This document shows, in pieces, positions 45,500 through 56,793 of a DNA stretch of 64,000 nucleotides (positions within the stretch are counted from its first letter, which is position 1; every line of letters starts with the position of its first letter). This stretch comes from Canna indica (lineage: Eukaryota > Streptophyta > Magnoliopsida > Zingiberales > Cannaceae), in contig CP136896.1 of assembly GCA_034359265.1 (NCBI GenBank), positions 3,875,501 through 3,939,500 of the forward strand. Direction: 5' to 3'. Position numbers and translations under genes: made by a program. The notes beneath the pieces were generated by a model. It saw only the letters and a list, made by a program, of their open reading frames with translations. It was not told the DNA's origin and did no database searches.

Positions 45500-47018
45500 T
45501 CACGATGACGATGGAGGATGGTCTGGATCATATGGCGGGGTCTGGAGTGCTTGAGTGTACACCGGCGTGGACTGACTCGAGGACGATGGATTAGATGATG
45601 CCGAAGAGATACCTGCTGCGGGATGACCTGACATGTTGCGTAGCATAGCATGCATCTCCTCCATCATCTGACTCTGACGCGCGACCGTCTCCTCTATAGT
45701 CCTTATTCTGCTACTATGATCATAACTGGATCTAGAGGTGGACGGCCGCTCACCAGCGACCGGAGGGGTCGGTGCCCCAAGTGGCCCTAGCACGGCTCGC
45801 GCATGACCACTATCTGCGAAGCCATATATGCGGCCATGGTCCCAGCCACCTGCGGCCTCGACCCACGATGCTGCGTCAAAGTCCTCGGGGGTACCCCGCG
45901 CTGCACCACCGTCTGGCTGTAGGTCTCCTACTCGAGTTTGATTTTTTGTTTAATATTTATCATAAAACTTAAATTATAAATATATAATGAATAACTTAAA
46001 CAAATATTAATTACCATAATGTATGCAGCGCGGTTGTGGATGTACTCCCCCGTCCCATATGCTCGACGGTGAGTCCGCTCAAACACCGCCATCGGGGAGG
46101 GTCGCTGGACACTCCCGTCATCCGACACCGTCGTCTACATTTACAAAACAAATACATTAATTAGTACACATAATAACAAATAAAATATATAATTAAACGA
46201 TATACTTACCATACGATTGGCGTGCACTGCAAATGCAACAGAGCCGCCGGTGTGACGCGCTGCTCCCCCCGACTTGCGATTTCTAGCCGCATTCCGAGAA
46301 ACCTCCTGCCATCGATCCGTCGACCATATCCCCACGAGCTGGTCCCATATATCCGGAGTAATCCAACCGGGGCCGTATCCCCGAGTCTCTGCGATGTTAG
46401 TGGTCCCAGCTCGGGCCATCGCTTGGGACCGAGCCTGCCCCAGCTGCCCGTTGTACCTTGCCCGGGAAATAGACTCCCAGGCAGCGTAAATGAAGGGCCT
46501 CTGGTCCTCGGCCCATGTATAGCGAGCCTGCAAAATAATAATATCAGTACCAATATTAATATATCATCATGCATGTAAAAAAAAAAAAAAATACGTGCCT
46601 CAAACTCGCGCCATAACATGTCGACGTGCTCGCTAGGCACGTGAGACCACGTAGGCCATGCCCCGTGCATGTATCGTCGAATAGTAGAAGAAATGCTCCT
46701 CGGCACTTCTTCTTGCTCGAACCTGCACAACAAAAATAAATTTTAATATTATATTATGATATAATGAATTTGTAATGATTCATAATTCATGATATATTAC
46801 CGCTCCCCAATCACGCTAATCAATCTACGTGACTCTGTGGCTGGTGGAGGCTGCCACCTGTTCGGCCCGCGTGGCCGCCTGCGTCTGGATGTACTAGCCT
46901 CAGCAGTATCATCCTCATGAGGATCAGCAACAGGAGGATCAGCAGCATGAGTAAGTGCTGGAGTCTCACCGATCGGAGACTCCGAAGCTCTCCTGTGTCG
47001 ATAACCACGACCAGACAT
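45500..47018 (-). CDS. PF03004-type (Ptta/En-Spm) CACTA protein, element A, one frameshift
   Basis: Five exons: 46801-47018 (MSGRGYRHRRASES...), 46599-46722 (FEQEEVPRSISSTIRRYMHG), 46210-46527 (core, ARYTWAEDQRPFIYAAWE ... WQEVSRNAARNRKSGGAAR), 46015-46134 (SVQRPSPMAVFERTHRRAYG) and 45500-45927. Phases agree at all four junctions. Intron 2 seems to use a GC donor (GAG|GCACGTA) where element B has GT. In exon 5 one base appears lost near 45893 (QRG then out of frame); past it the family sequence resumes (DFDAASWVEAAGGWDHGRIY) to a coiled coil and Ser-rich tail. Likely role by analogy with En/Spm TNPA: binding the subterminal repeats. The frameshift could be real or a sequencing error. Confidence 0.72.
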
Positions 47019-47093
47019 ATCTGTCGAACATACATATAATCAGATTATTGTATAAATAGTAGAGATATATTTAATAAAATATATACTTTACAA

Positions 47094-50000
47094 TTATTCC
47101 TCGTCATCTGAATAATAGTCTTCGAATTCTTCTTCTTCCTCCTCTTCTTCCTCTTCTTCCTCTTCTTCATCTTCTTCATCTCCAGCTTCCTCAATTTCAT
47201 GATCGTCATCATCAGCATATTCAACTTCTAATTGAATTGACGTTGTGTCTGCATCCTCGAGTATTGGAATAATACGATCCACAGCAGGAAGATCATCTTC
47301 TTGATAGAAACCAGGAGGATCATTTTCTCCTACTATCGGATCAATTTTTCCTCTACCTTTTGTCTTACAGACTACACGCCAATCCGCTCTATCTTTATTT
47401 CGAGCCGGATACTTCGCGTAATATACTTGTTCGGCTTGTGATGCCAATATAAAAGGCTCATTTGCTGCCAATTTCGATTTGTAATTAACCTCAACAAGTT
47501 TGTATTTTGGATGAACTTTCATGCCCCTTTCTGTTGTATCGAACCAATGACATCTAAATAGGATCACTGATTTCAAGCCGAAGTATGCAACTCTATCACT
47601 TCTTCCACCAGTCCATAAAAATCCATATCACATTCAACATAGGTTGTCCCTTTCACGCAGACCCCAGCATTCATCGTCTTTTTTGTAGATGAATATTCAA
47701 GTGTGTGAAATTTATACCCGTTAACAAAATATCCGCTATAGCACAACACAAGTCGCGACGGTCCACTAACAAACTCAAATATTCTTTCATCTATTTCAGC
47801 TCTGTGATCTTTGCTGTAAGTCTGAATCCAAGTAGGGAAATCACGATTCCGTAATGTCTCCAATTCTTGATCGTTGTGAATAGAGTATTTTTGCACCATC
47901 TCAATGTCAAATATTTCAATGAATTGTTCAATCTCTGGACAATTGAGTAATACATACAAGTGTGCCAAATGATACTCTTCATCGCTTAAGTGTCGAGATG
48001 GACGAGAACCAAAAGCACGACCAGAGTGACAAAATATATTTAAACGTCCATCTGAATGTCGAACACCCCCGTCGTCGTTACGTGGAAGACGATCAAATCT
48101 TGTCTGTACTGTCGATTCAAAGTAAAATGAGCAGAATGTTGAAATTTCTTGGATGATATACGATTCAGATATTGATCCTTCAACAGCTGCGGTGTTCTTT
48201 ACTTTTTTCTTCAGACGATTCATGTATCTTTCAAATAAGTACATCCAACGATATTGAACGGGGCCACCAACTCGTGCCTCGTATGCCAAGTGTATCGGTA
48301 GATGCTCCATCGACTCAAAAAATACAGGAGGGAAAAACTGCTCCAGCTTGCATATGATTTCAACAATATTATTTTCAAGTGTTGACATATCTTCGACTCG
48401 AAGGACATTTGCACAGATGCTTCTAAAAAACATACTTAATTCAGTCAACGGACCCCAAATATTATCAGGTAGAAGATCTCGAAATGCGATCGGAAGTAAT
48501 CTCTGCATGAATACATGACAATCATGGCTCTTCATCCCTGATATTTTGCAATCATCGACGTTCACACATCGAGATAAGTTTGAAGCATATCCATCGGGTA
48601 ATCTGAGTTCTTTTATCCATTGACAAACATCTTTGATCTGTTGTTTATTTAACAAATATAGGGCCTTCGGTTTCAGATATCGTCCGTTGACCTCTTGTAA
48701 CTCCAACTCTGGTCTTTTACAAAGTATTTTCAGATCATGTCGGGCTTTGACATTATCTTTAGTTTTTCCAGAAATATCCATCACAGTGTTGAAAATATTA
48801 TCAAACACATTTTTTTCAATGTGCATGACATCTAAATTACGTCGAATCAATAATGAACTCCAATAGGGCAATTCCCAAAAGATACTTTTTTTCACCCAGT
48901 TGTGTGTTTGGCCAAAACCTGACACTCTTTCATTGCGACCAAATACTATATCTGGAAGTGCTGAAACACGTGCTAACATTTGTTCACCAGACAACATCGG
49001 TGGTGGCCCATCTCTTTCGACTCTGCCCTTAGTAAATTTATTACGATTCCTTCGATACTGGTGATTAACCGGTAGGAATCGACGATGACAATCAAAGAAT
49101 GAGATTTTTCGTCCGTTCTGAAGACTGATTGATTTAGAGTGTTCCATACAATACGGACAAGAGAGTCGGCCGTGAGTGCTCCAACCCGACAACATGCCGT
49201 ACGCGGGGAAATCATTGATTGTCCACAAGACCGCGGCCTTTAAATTGAAGTTTTGCTTCCGATGACAATCATAAGTGACAGCTCCCTCAGTCCACAATGT
49301 TTTCAATTCATCTATCAAGGGTCTGAGAAATATGTCAATTTCTTTTCGCGGACCCTTAGGACCCGGAATAATCATCGAAAGATAAATAAATTCATCTTTC
49401 ATGCACATTGACGGTGGCAAATTATAAACTGTCAGCAGCACTGGCCAAACTGAATAAGGAGTTGCAGAATGTCCAAACGGATTAAAACCATCTGTGCACA
49501 ATCCCAATCTGATATTTCTAGTATCCCTAGCAAATGAAGGATAACATGTATCCAAATGTTTCCATGCTTCACTGTCAGATGGATGAGTCATTACTGTATC
49601 ATCACGACTTCTTGCATGCCAACTCATGTAGGGGGCTATCTTTTCCGACATGAATAACCTTTGAAGCCTCGGTGTTAGTGGAAAATACCGAAGCACCTTA
49701 AACGGGATATTTTTCTGTCGGACCGATTTCTTCTCCTTGTAACGAGGGTGTTGACATACAGGGCATTTATCCAACTGCACATTTTCTTTATAATATAAAA
49801 TGCAGTTATTTTGGCACGCGTGTATTTTTTCGTACCCAAGCCCCAATTTTCTCATTAGCTTTTTAGTCTTATAAAAAGCAGGCTCAAACTTGTTATCAGT
49901 AGGCAGCATTCCATTAATCAATCCAGCAATCCGATCATACGCAACTCCGCTGATATTACAATCGGCCTTGATGCTTAAGAGCTGTGTCATTGCTGAAAAC

Positions 50001-50593
50001 CTAGTGTATTTAGGACAATTCTCATACAAAGGTTCATCGGCAGATTTCAACATCTCGTAAAATTCTGCAGCTTCTTTATTCGGTAATTCAATCTCTACCG
50101 CAGCCCCTACTTCTGTGATATCAACCGCTGTAGTATCTGGTGGGACTGATGTCTGAAGAACTGGCCGATCAACATTTTCATTCAGGCGGAATTGACCCCC
50201 AAGACTATCAAGTATCATAGTTCTATAGGGATTACATTGACCGGATGAAGAAGCACCAGTAGAGGAAGATTCACCATATGTCTGAACGACAGGATTGCTC
50301 GACGTCCCGACTTCGCGTGACTCCCCGTGACAAGTCCATAGAAAATATCTCGGTGCAAATCCTTTGGTATATAGATGCAGAGTGACAGTCTCCCGATCCA
50401 AAAATCGTCCATTTGAACAAATGCGGCACGGACATCGGATTTGATCACCCATGCTAACGAAATTCCGATTCGAATAGGCGAAATTTAGGAAGTACGTTAC
50501 GCCTAATCGAAACTCATTCGTTAAAGCTCCACGATCAAGACGTCGGTACATCCAACTTCGATCAGCCGACATGATTCTGTCAATCAATGACAA
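47094..50593 (-). CDS. TNP2 transposase of element A, one frameshift
   Basis: Best preserved TNP2 in the window: 1006 codons open from 50593 to 47573, continuing in another frame to 47094. Comparison with element C (VEEVIELYYFG) places a one-base loss near 47588. Domains in order: transposase-associated (about residues 10-95, with IRCPCRICSN), a spacer, zinc-type CPVCQHPRY about residue 275, TNP2 core from about 370 (LCTDGFNPFGH, then CMKDEFIYLSMIIPGPKGP and LLWTINDFPAYGMLSGWS-like), DUF4218-like (KSHDCHVFMQRLLPIAFRDL), DUF4216-like, and a C-terminal run of about 20 Glu. It would cut the element ends. Start chosen at MSLIDRIMSADRSW, conserved with C; a second Met seven codons on is possible. 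Confidence 0.85.
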
Positions 50594-50654
50594 TTTCTTT
50601 GGTTAATGTCTTTAGGTGAGATTGTCCTATTCCATTCGGGATTTATTTTATTCG

Positions 50655-50828
50655 TACTGCACTTACGTTTTTATTTTAACTGTTAACTAATTATTCTAAA
50701 TTTCGACAGCATCTCCCTACAGTTCTCCGAATACGCATATCATCTGGGTGCGTATCGAAGAACAAGAGAGATGTTGCCGAAATTTAGAATAATTAGTTAA
50801 CAGTTAAAATAAAAACGTAAGTGCAGTA
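50655..50828. repeat. Near-perfect 174-bp hairpin upstream of TNP2 (element A)
   Basis: The outer about 51 bp of each arm are perfectly complementary, starting TACTGCACTTACG at the left and ending CGTAAGTGCAGTA at the right. Complementarity continues with few mismatches to a roughly 10-base loop near 50738-50747. It lies 62 bp before the TNP2 ATG, within the probable transcript leader. Confidence 0.92.
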
Positions 50829-51032
50829 CAAATAACTATATTCCCAAATTGTCCAATCAGGGACAATTCAAGAATTGTACGTCGTATAAAAGATCATCTA
50901 CTTCTTTTACACGAACATACAATTCCCGAACGGATCTAAGGTTTTGCTAAATCATATCCGATCGTCGATGCGTACGTGAAACATATCAACTCGTCGGAAG
51001 ATGATTATTTTCTAAATGTTTCGAGACAGTTC

Positions 51033-51250
51033 GAGTCCATATTGGATGATTTCGGCGCGCGTCCGAAGTGGACGATTCCGGCGCGATTCCGAAGTGGACG
51101 ATTCCGGCGCGAGTCCGAATTGGACGATTCCGGCGCGCGTCCGAAGTGGACGATTCCGGCGCGAGTCCGAATTGTACGATACCGGCGCGCGTCCGAAGTG
51201 GACGATACCGGCGCGCGTCCGAAGTGGACGATTCCGGCGCGCGTCCGAAA
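51033..51250. repeat. 26-bp tandem array, element A
   Basis: Eight units of 26 bp, consensus GTCCGAAGTGGACGATTCCG followed by GCGCG(A/C), containing the inner palindrome GTCCGAAGTGGAC. Variation is at two or three fixed positions. Confidence 0.92.
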
Positions 51251-51650
51251 TTAATCTAACAAATTAAACAATTAATCTAAACAATTAATTAACAATTATT
51301 AAATAATTAATTAACAAATATAAAATAATATAAACTATATATATATATTATAAATTCCGGCGCCGGAGTCCACCCTCCGGCGCCGGCGTACAGTGGCCGG
51401 ACACACTGTCCGGCCACTGCAGAAGGTCCGGCGGCAGCCATCGGCCGACCGCCGCCGGCCGAAACCCTAGAAATAGGGTTTCAGTCGGGTGATTTCCACC
51501 GGCCGCAGGGAAGAGACGGCAGCAGGGAAGAGACTTACCTGAACAAGTCGGCAGCAGCGGTCGACGTCGTCGGCGTCGTCGGCGTCGGCAGGAGCGGCGG
51601 CGGCAGCAGCGAGCAGCGGGAGGAAGAAGAGTCGGGCGCGAGAGCGTGCC

Positions 51651-51658
51651 CTATATAA
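51651..51658 (-). promoter_or_regulatory. TATA box of element A
   Basis: Minus strand TTTATATAGGGCACGC, matching element C (TTTATATAAGGCACGC). A GC-rich leader follows, with a strong donor TTCAG|GTAAGT at about 51541, implying a 5'-UTR intron before the TNP2 start. Confidence 0.65.
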
Positions 51659-51659
51659 A

Positions 51660-51950
51660 CTTATCAGCAACGGCTCACTCGCCCGTTAGAACGCCGTTGC
51701 TGATAAGTTATTATCAGCAACGGCTCACTTATCCGTTAGCAAGCCGTTGCTGAATATTAAAAAATCAGCAACGGCTCGACTTTCCGTCCGAAAGCCGTTG
51801 CTGATAATTAAAATAATCAGCAACGGCTCGGTTTTCCGTTAGAACACCGTTGCAGATACAGTTTTCTGCAACGGCTCGAGCGGCCGTAAGAATGCCGTTG
51901 CAAATAGCAACGGCTTGAGCGGCCGTCGCTGATAGCCGTTGCTGAAGACG
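51660..51950. repeat. Right subterminal repeats of element A
   Basis: Paired ATCAGCAACGGC ... GCCGTTGCTGAT modules, matching the left end and element C. Confidence 0.85.
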
Positions 51951-52118
51951 AAGTTTCTAGTAGTGGATGCGATGCTGGCTGCGGTCGCAATATATACATC
52001 TTTGGCGACGGTGATGTGGCGGTCTTTGTGCGATAACCTTTGTTGTCGCAATTGCTCGTCTGCGATGGCTTTGCGACTGCGTCAGCCATCGCAAATGACA
52101 AAGTTTTTAGTAGTGGAA

Positions 52119-52325
52119 TTAGAGGTGGCAACGGGCTGGGCCAGCCCATGGGCGGCACGGGCCGTGCTTGGCCCAGCACGGCTATGCCCAGAAGACGAGC
52201 CGGGCTCGCCTTTTGGACACGCGGGCCGTGCTAGGCACGGCCCGAGCACGGCACGCAGGCCGACCACGCCCCGCGTGCCCGTCCTCTGGGCGAGCACGGG
52301 AGGCCTGGCGTGCGCCAGGCCTATG
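52119..52325. mobile_element. hAT-type terminus, GC-rich
   Basis: Begins TAGAGGTGGCAACGGGCTGG directly after the target duplication of element B, followed by GGGCCGTGC/GCACGGCCC repeats. Cut at about 52326, where the palindromic cluster begins. Its partner end type is at 15575-15596. Confidence 0.6.
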
Positions 52326-52790
52326 TCAGCATGCTGAATTCATTCTCAGAATCTCAGCATGCTGAATTCAATTCTCAGCATGCTGAATTCAATTCTCAGC
52401 ATGCTGAGTGAATTCCAACTCTCAGCTGTGAATTCAGCATGCTGAGTCAATTCTCAGCATGCGTGAATTCTCAGCATGCTATTGATATAATTCAGCATGC
52501 TGCATTGTTAGGTATTTCTCATTTCATTGAGTTACAAACTTTATTTACAACTTCAGAGTGTCAGTTTATTATTTTGCATCGAGTTACAAACATCGTATTC
52601 CTCATTTCATTGCCTCATTATTTTTTTTGTTTCTACATGCAGGTAAAAGGATGAAGTGCATGGATCAGCCTTTTGGAAAAACTTATCTTATGTATTTGAA
52701 ACTTTGAAACTTTGTAAATATTTGAATAACACAATGTATTTCGAAATTACTGGTATACAATGGTTTCTTATGTGTGTGGATTTTAATATC
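52326..52790. repeat. Third palindromic cluster with CACTA E 3' segment
   Basis: Same derived arrangement as 4660-5055, including the direct join to the lipid-transfer downstream flank; offset 47.7 kb. Confidence 0.75.
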
Positions 52791-53181
52791 CTTGTTATAG
52801 ATCATTGAACTTTTATATCTTTGTTATGAATCATTGAATTTTCATATCCTTGTTATGGATCATGAAAATTAATTTCAGATCCTTGTTATGGATATGAGAA
52901 TTTTCCTAATCCATATTATAATTTAGTTAAATTACTCAAATGAAATCGGATTATAATTATTTTCTTCTGCATATCGATACAATTATTAAAAGATCGATCC
53001 AATGAAGCCGCAACACTCAAATACACTGAATCTGCTCAATACAATCAATCAACAACAATTCATCGAGGAAGAAATTAAGCAACACCTTCATCAAAGATGC
53101 TACTTTGACTTGCTTCCTATCATTATTAATTATTCCTTACAAGAAGAATTAAAACCCCTAGCTCCTCATCTTCTCCATCAC

Positions 53182-53614
53182 TCAAGCGGATAAAGGAACA
53201 GTAAAGCCTGCAGATCCAACACACACCCATAATTAACAATAAATCAAAAGAAACAATGAACAAACTAACGATTAAAATCGATCAACTTATAGATAGATAC
53301 TTACTTCCACACTTGGATCCTTTCTTCATGGGGTTGCCGCATTTATTTGCCACGTAGACTGCCTTGTCAAAGCTCATGGTCTGCTCAATCCCTGACGGTA
53401 TGTTGTCGCACAAGCATGGAATGTTCAGTGTGGACACAATAGCACAGCAGTCCGTCGAGGGGTCAACTATTGGCCCTGCAGGAATCACGTAGTCAACGCA
53501 CTTGCTGATGAGATCTTCGACGTCAACGCCGCAGAGCGAAGAAATCTGCGCGTTTGCTGCAGCAGCAATAACGAGGAGGACGAAGAGGATGACGGGAAGC
53601 CTCTTTTCTGCCAT
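53182..53614 (-). CDS. DIR1-like lipid-transfer protein, copy 5
   Basis: Same 111-residue product as copy 1; exons 53305-53614 and 53182-53207. One intron base differs (AACGATT for AATGATT near 53270). The downstream side resembles the broken copy 2 (shared junction with the palindromic cluster) and the upstream side resembles copy 3 (Mutator-like element), so this copy joins both contexts. Promoter block at 53686-53711. Confidence 0.88.
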
Positions 53615-53685
53615 TGTTGACGCCTCTCGAGCTCTCGGAGTTGCTCTGATGGTGGGGTTACGGTTTGGGGGAGGAGAATTATGAT

Positions 53686-53711
53686 GCCATATATAGACGT
53701 CATATTGGCAG
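53686..53711 (-). promoter_or_regulatory. Core promoter of lipid-transfer copy 5
   Basis: CCAAT / TGACGTC / TATATATGG as in copies 1, 3 and 4. Confidence 0.6.
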
Positions 53712-53922
53712 CTCCTGAGAAATATTTCCTTTTAAGGCAATTGATTTTGATTCCGAGATGAGAACTGAGAAGGTTGGTATAAAGAATTATATAATTGAGA
53801 TGAATGCAATTAAAATATTTTGCTGATCCGGGTATTATTTAATATTTTAATGTCAGCATATCGTGTTTTACATGAAAACAAATAATGAATTGATTACCGA
53901 AGGATATAGTAAATTTCTAAAA

Positions 53923-54126
53923 GGGTAAAGGAAAAAAAATTGCTGAGCTTTACCTAATTAATAAAAAAAATTCATCAACTTTAAAAATTTGTAAAAAATT
54001 CTACGGACTATTAAAAATTAGCAAAAAAATCTTATATCGTCATCTCTCCGTTAATTTTTTAACAAAATTTCACATTATCGTCACGTGACAATACCTCATT
54101 TGTCAATATGTAATTTTTTCCACATC

Positions 54127-54157
<31 letters not shown>

Positions 54158-55048
54158 ATATTCTAAAAAATATTTATTAAAAAAATTCTCTCTCTCAACT
54201 TGCAATGTGATGCAAAAAAACTCTTGAACTTTAATTGCGATGCAAAAAGCCCCCAAAACATTAATTATGATGCCAAAAAACTCATGAACTTCAATTGTGA
54301 TGTAAAAAAACTTCCGAACTTTGATTGTGATGAAAAAAAAAACTCATGAACTTTAATTATGATGAAAAAAAACCCAATAACAAACATGTATGCGGTAAAT
54401 AAAATGCAACCACAACAGGCCGGTAATATATACAAGACAATTATAAAACATACTAAAAATCTTTTTCCACTTTACAATAAAGTTCCTTAGGGGTCGACGC
54501 CAATGACAATATCTACCCGATTTCATATGCGGTTATATATGGAGAATGAAAACAAAGATTCTTGTAGATGGTTCATTAATTGGCTTATTGTTGAAAGATA
54601 TTGATTATGTGGAACAAATGGGTTGGACCTTTAAGTGTTGTTATTGGCGTCGATCCCAACGGAACTTAAAGTTCATGACTTTTTTGTATCACAATCAAAG
54701 TTCATGGAGATTTTTGCATTGCAATCAAAGTTTATGAGTTTTTTTGCATAACACTGCATGTTGATAGAGAGAATTTTTAAAATAAATATTTATTAGAATA
54801 TTTATACATTTTTTATTTATTTAAATATATATATTAAATATGATGTGGAAAATAAATTACACATGAACGAATGAGGTGTTGACATGTGGCGATGATGTAG
54901 AATCATGTTAAAAAGTTAATGAAGAGATGATGGCATGTGATTTTTATGCTAGTTTTTAATAGTTTGTAGGGTTTTTTTCAAGTTTTTAAAGTTTATGAAT
55001 TTTTTTATTAATTAAGCTAAAGCTCCCGAGACTTTTTGTCCTTTACCT
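53923..55048. mobile_element. Complete Mutator-like foldback element (second block)
   Basis: Duplicate of 8887-10009 with the same 9-bp repeats TTTCTAAAA (53914-53922 and 55049-55057). Differences are scattered single bases and the AT-run length. Confidence 0.75.
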
Positions 55049-55839
55049 TTTCTAAAAATATAATTTATTAAATAAATTTAATATAATTTGTTATTTTAAA
55101 ATGGTGAAAATATAAAATATACTATGCATTTAGAAATTTGGGAAAACTATAAATATATTTTAAAATTTGGGAAAATCATAATTGTTTTGGCTAACTTCCC
55201 AAATTAGCCCTTAATTTTCATATCCCAACAGGTTTATTTTAAAATCGGTGTTGATTCTGATTTAAATTTTGTCTTGAACGACTCAATGTAAAATCAGTTC
55301 TACATATGCAAAAGTCCGGGGGTAAAATCTGAATTTTTATGTTAAAAATTTTGGATCTAGAAATTTTCATATTCATGTATTTGGGAATTTTCTGTATTCA
55401 TATTATGATTTTGGTAGGGGTGAGCATCGGTTATGTCGGGTTTTGAACCGCCCCAACTCGAATAAGGAGGCTCCTACACTACCCAATCCTACCCGAATAA
55501 GATATCGGGGCTGACCCAATTAATCCGAATTTCCTTTTTAAAAAATAAGAAAAATCAGAAGTAATAATAATAATAATAAGATAAAAAAATCTCCAATTGT
55601 GAAAATGGTGAAAAAACAAGGTGAAAAAAATTATCTTATAAATATGACCCTAGCAAAATATTTACCCAAAATCATAATATGGATTTTAGAAATTCCCAGA
55701 TTCATAACTTTTAACTCAAAAATATCGATTTTACCCCAAATAACCAGATCTACATATGCAAAAGTCGGAGGTAAAATCGGTATTATTATGTTAAAAGTTA
55801 TGGATCCAAAAATTTTCATATATATATGTAATTTGTTCA
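55049..55839. repeat. Repeat unit as at 10010
   Basis: Second-block copy of 10010-10799, with the hAT-type start near 55417 and the same hairpin. Confidence 0.55.
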
Positions 55840-56544
55840 TGTGTAATTTTTTCCACATCATATATATATATATATATATATTATAAATATTCGAAAAAAT
55901 ATTTTTTAAAAAATTTTTGTCTCTCAACTTGCAGTGTTATGCAAAAAAACTCTTGAACTTTAATTGCGATGCAAAAAGCCCCCAAAACTTTAATTATGAT
56001 GCGAAAAAACTCATGAACTTCGATTGTGATGTAAAAAAACTCCCGAACTTTGATTGTAATGAAAAAAAAACTCCTGAACTTTAATTGTGATGAAAAAAAA
56101 CCCCAATGACAAACATGTATGCGGTAAATAAAATGCAACCACAACATGCCGGTAATATATACAAGACAATCATAAAACATACTAAAAATCTTTTTCCACT
56201 TTACAATAAAGTTCCTTTGGGGTCGACGCCATTGACAATATCTACCCAATTGCATATGCGGTTGTGGAGATTAAAAACAAAGATTCTTGTAGATGGTTCA
56301 TTGGCTTATTGTTGAAAGATATTGGTTATGTGGAACAAATGGGTTGAACCTTTAAGTGTTGTCATTGGCATCGATCCCAACAAAACTTAAAGTTCATGGG
56401 TTTTTTTGCATCACAATCAAAGTTCATGGAGGTTTTTGTATTACAATCAAAGTTTATGAGTTTTTTTTAATAGCACTACAAGTTGATAGAGAGAATTTTT
56501 TAAATGAATATTTATTAGAATATTTATACATTTTTTATTTTTTT

Positions 56545-56583
<39 letters not shown>

Positions 56584-56793
56584 TATGACGTGAAAAATAA
56601 ATTACACATGAACAAATGAGGTGTTGACATGTAGCTATAAAGTAGAATCCTATTAAAAAGATAATGGAGAGATGACGACATAAGGTTTTTATGCTAGTTT
56701 TTAATAGTTCGTGAGGTTTTTTGCAAGTTTTTAAAGTTTATAAATTTTATTATTAATTAAGCTAAAGCTCCGAGGACTTTTTGTCCTTTACCT
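55840..56793. mobile_element. Second Mutator-like foldback copy (second block)
   Basis: Duplicate of 10800-11733. The internal (AT)n run near 56549-56578 is about 20 bp longer here. Confidence 0.6.

Larger units (their letters stand above)
44825..51965 (-). mobile_element. CACTA element A, nearly intact, nested in B
   Basis: Termini CACTACTAGAAA (44825) and inverted TTTCTAGTAGTG (51965). Left flank TGC; on the right TGC occurs after two extra bases (GATGC), so the 3-bp duplication is imperfect. AGCAACGGC/GCCGTTGCT subterminal repeats fill 44838-45225 and 51660-51950. TNP2 and then the PF03004-type gene read on the minus strand from a promoter at the right end. About 7.1 kb. Confidence 0.88.
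38349..52115 (+). mobile_element. CACTA element B, containing nested element A
   Basis: Termini CACTACTAAAAA and, inverted, TTTTTAGTAGTG, flanked by the 3-bp target duplication GAA (38346-38348 and 52116-52118), as expected for CACTA. Subterminal repeats are TTGCGACGG/CCGTCGCAA type (38370-38590, 44740-44820, 51970-52095). It has a single PF03004-type gene and no TNP2 of its own, so it depended on another element. Without the nested A it would be about 6.6 kb. Confidence 0.88.

Noticed and set aside
46797..47035. Second frame overlapping exon 1 of the element A gene
   Set aside because: The phase agreeing with the downstream exons is the MSGRGYRHRR frame; the other is a shadow.
51016..51267. 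Three overlapping repetitive frames (PARVRSGRFRR type)
   Set aside because: They are translations of the 26-bp tandem array. Any frame stays open in it, and there is no independent sign of coding.
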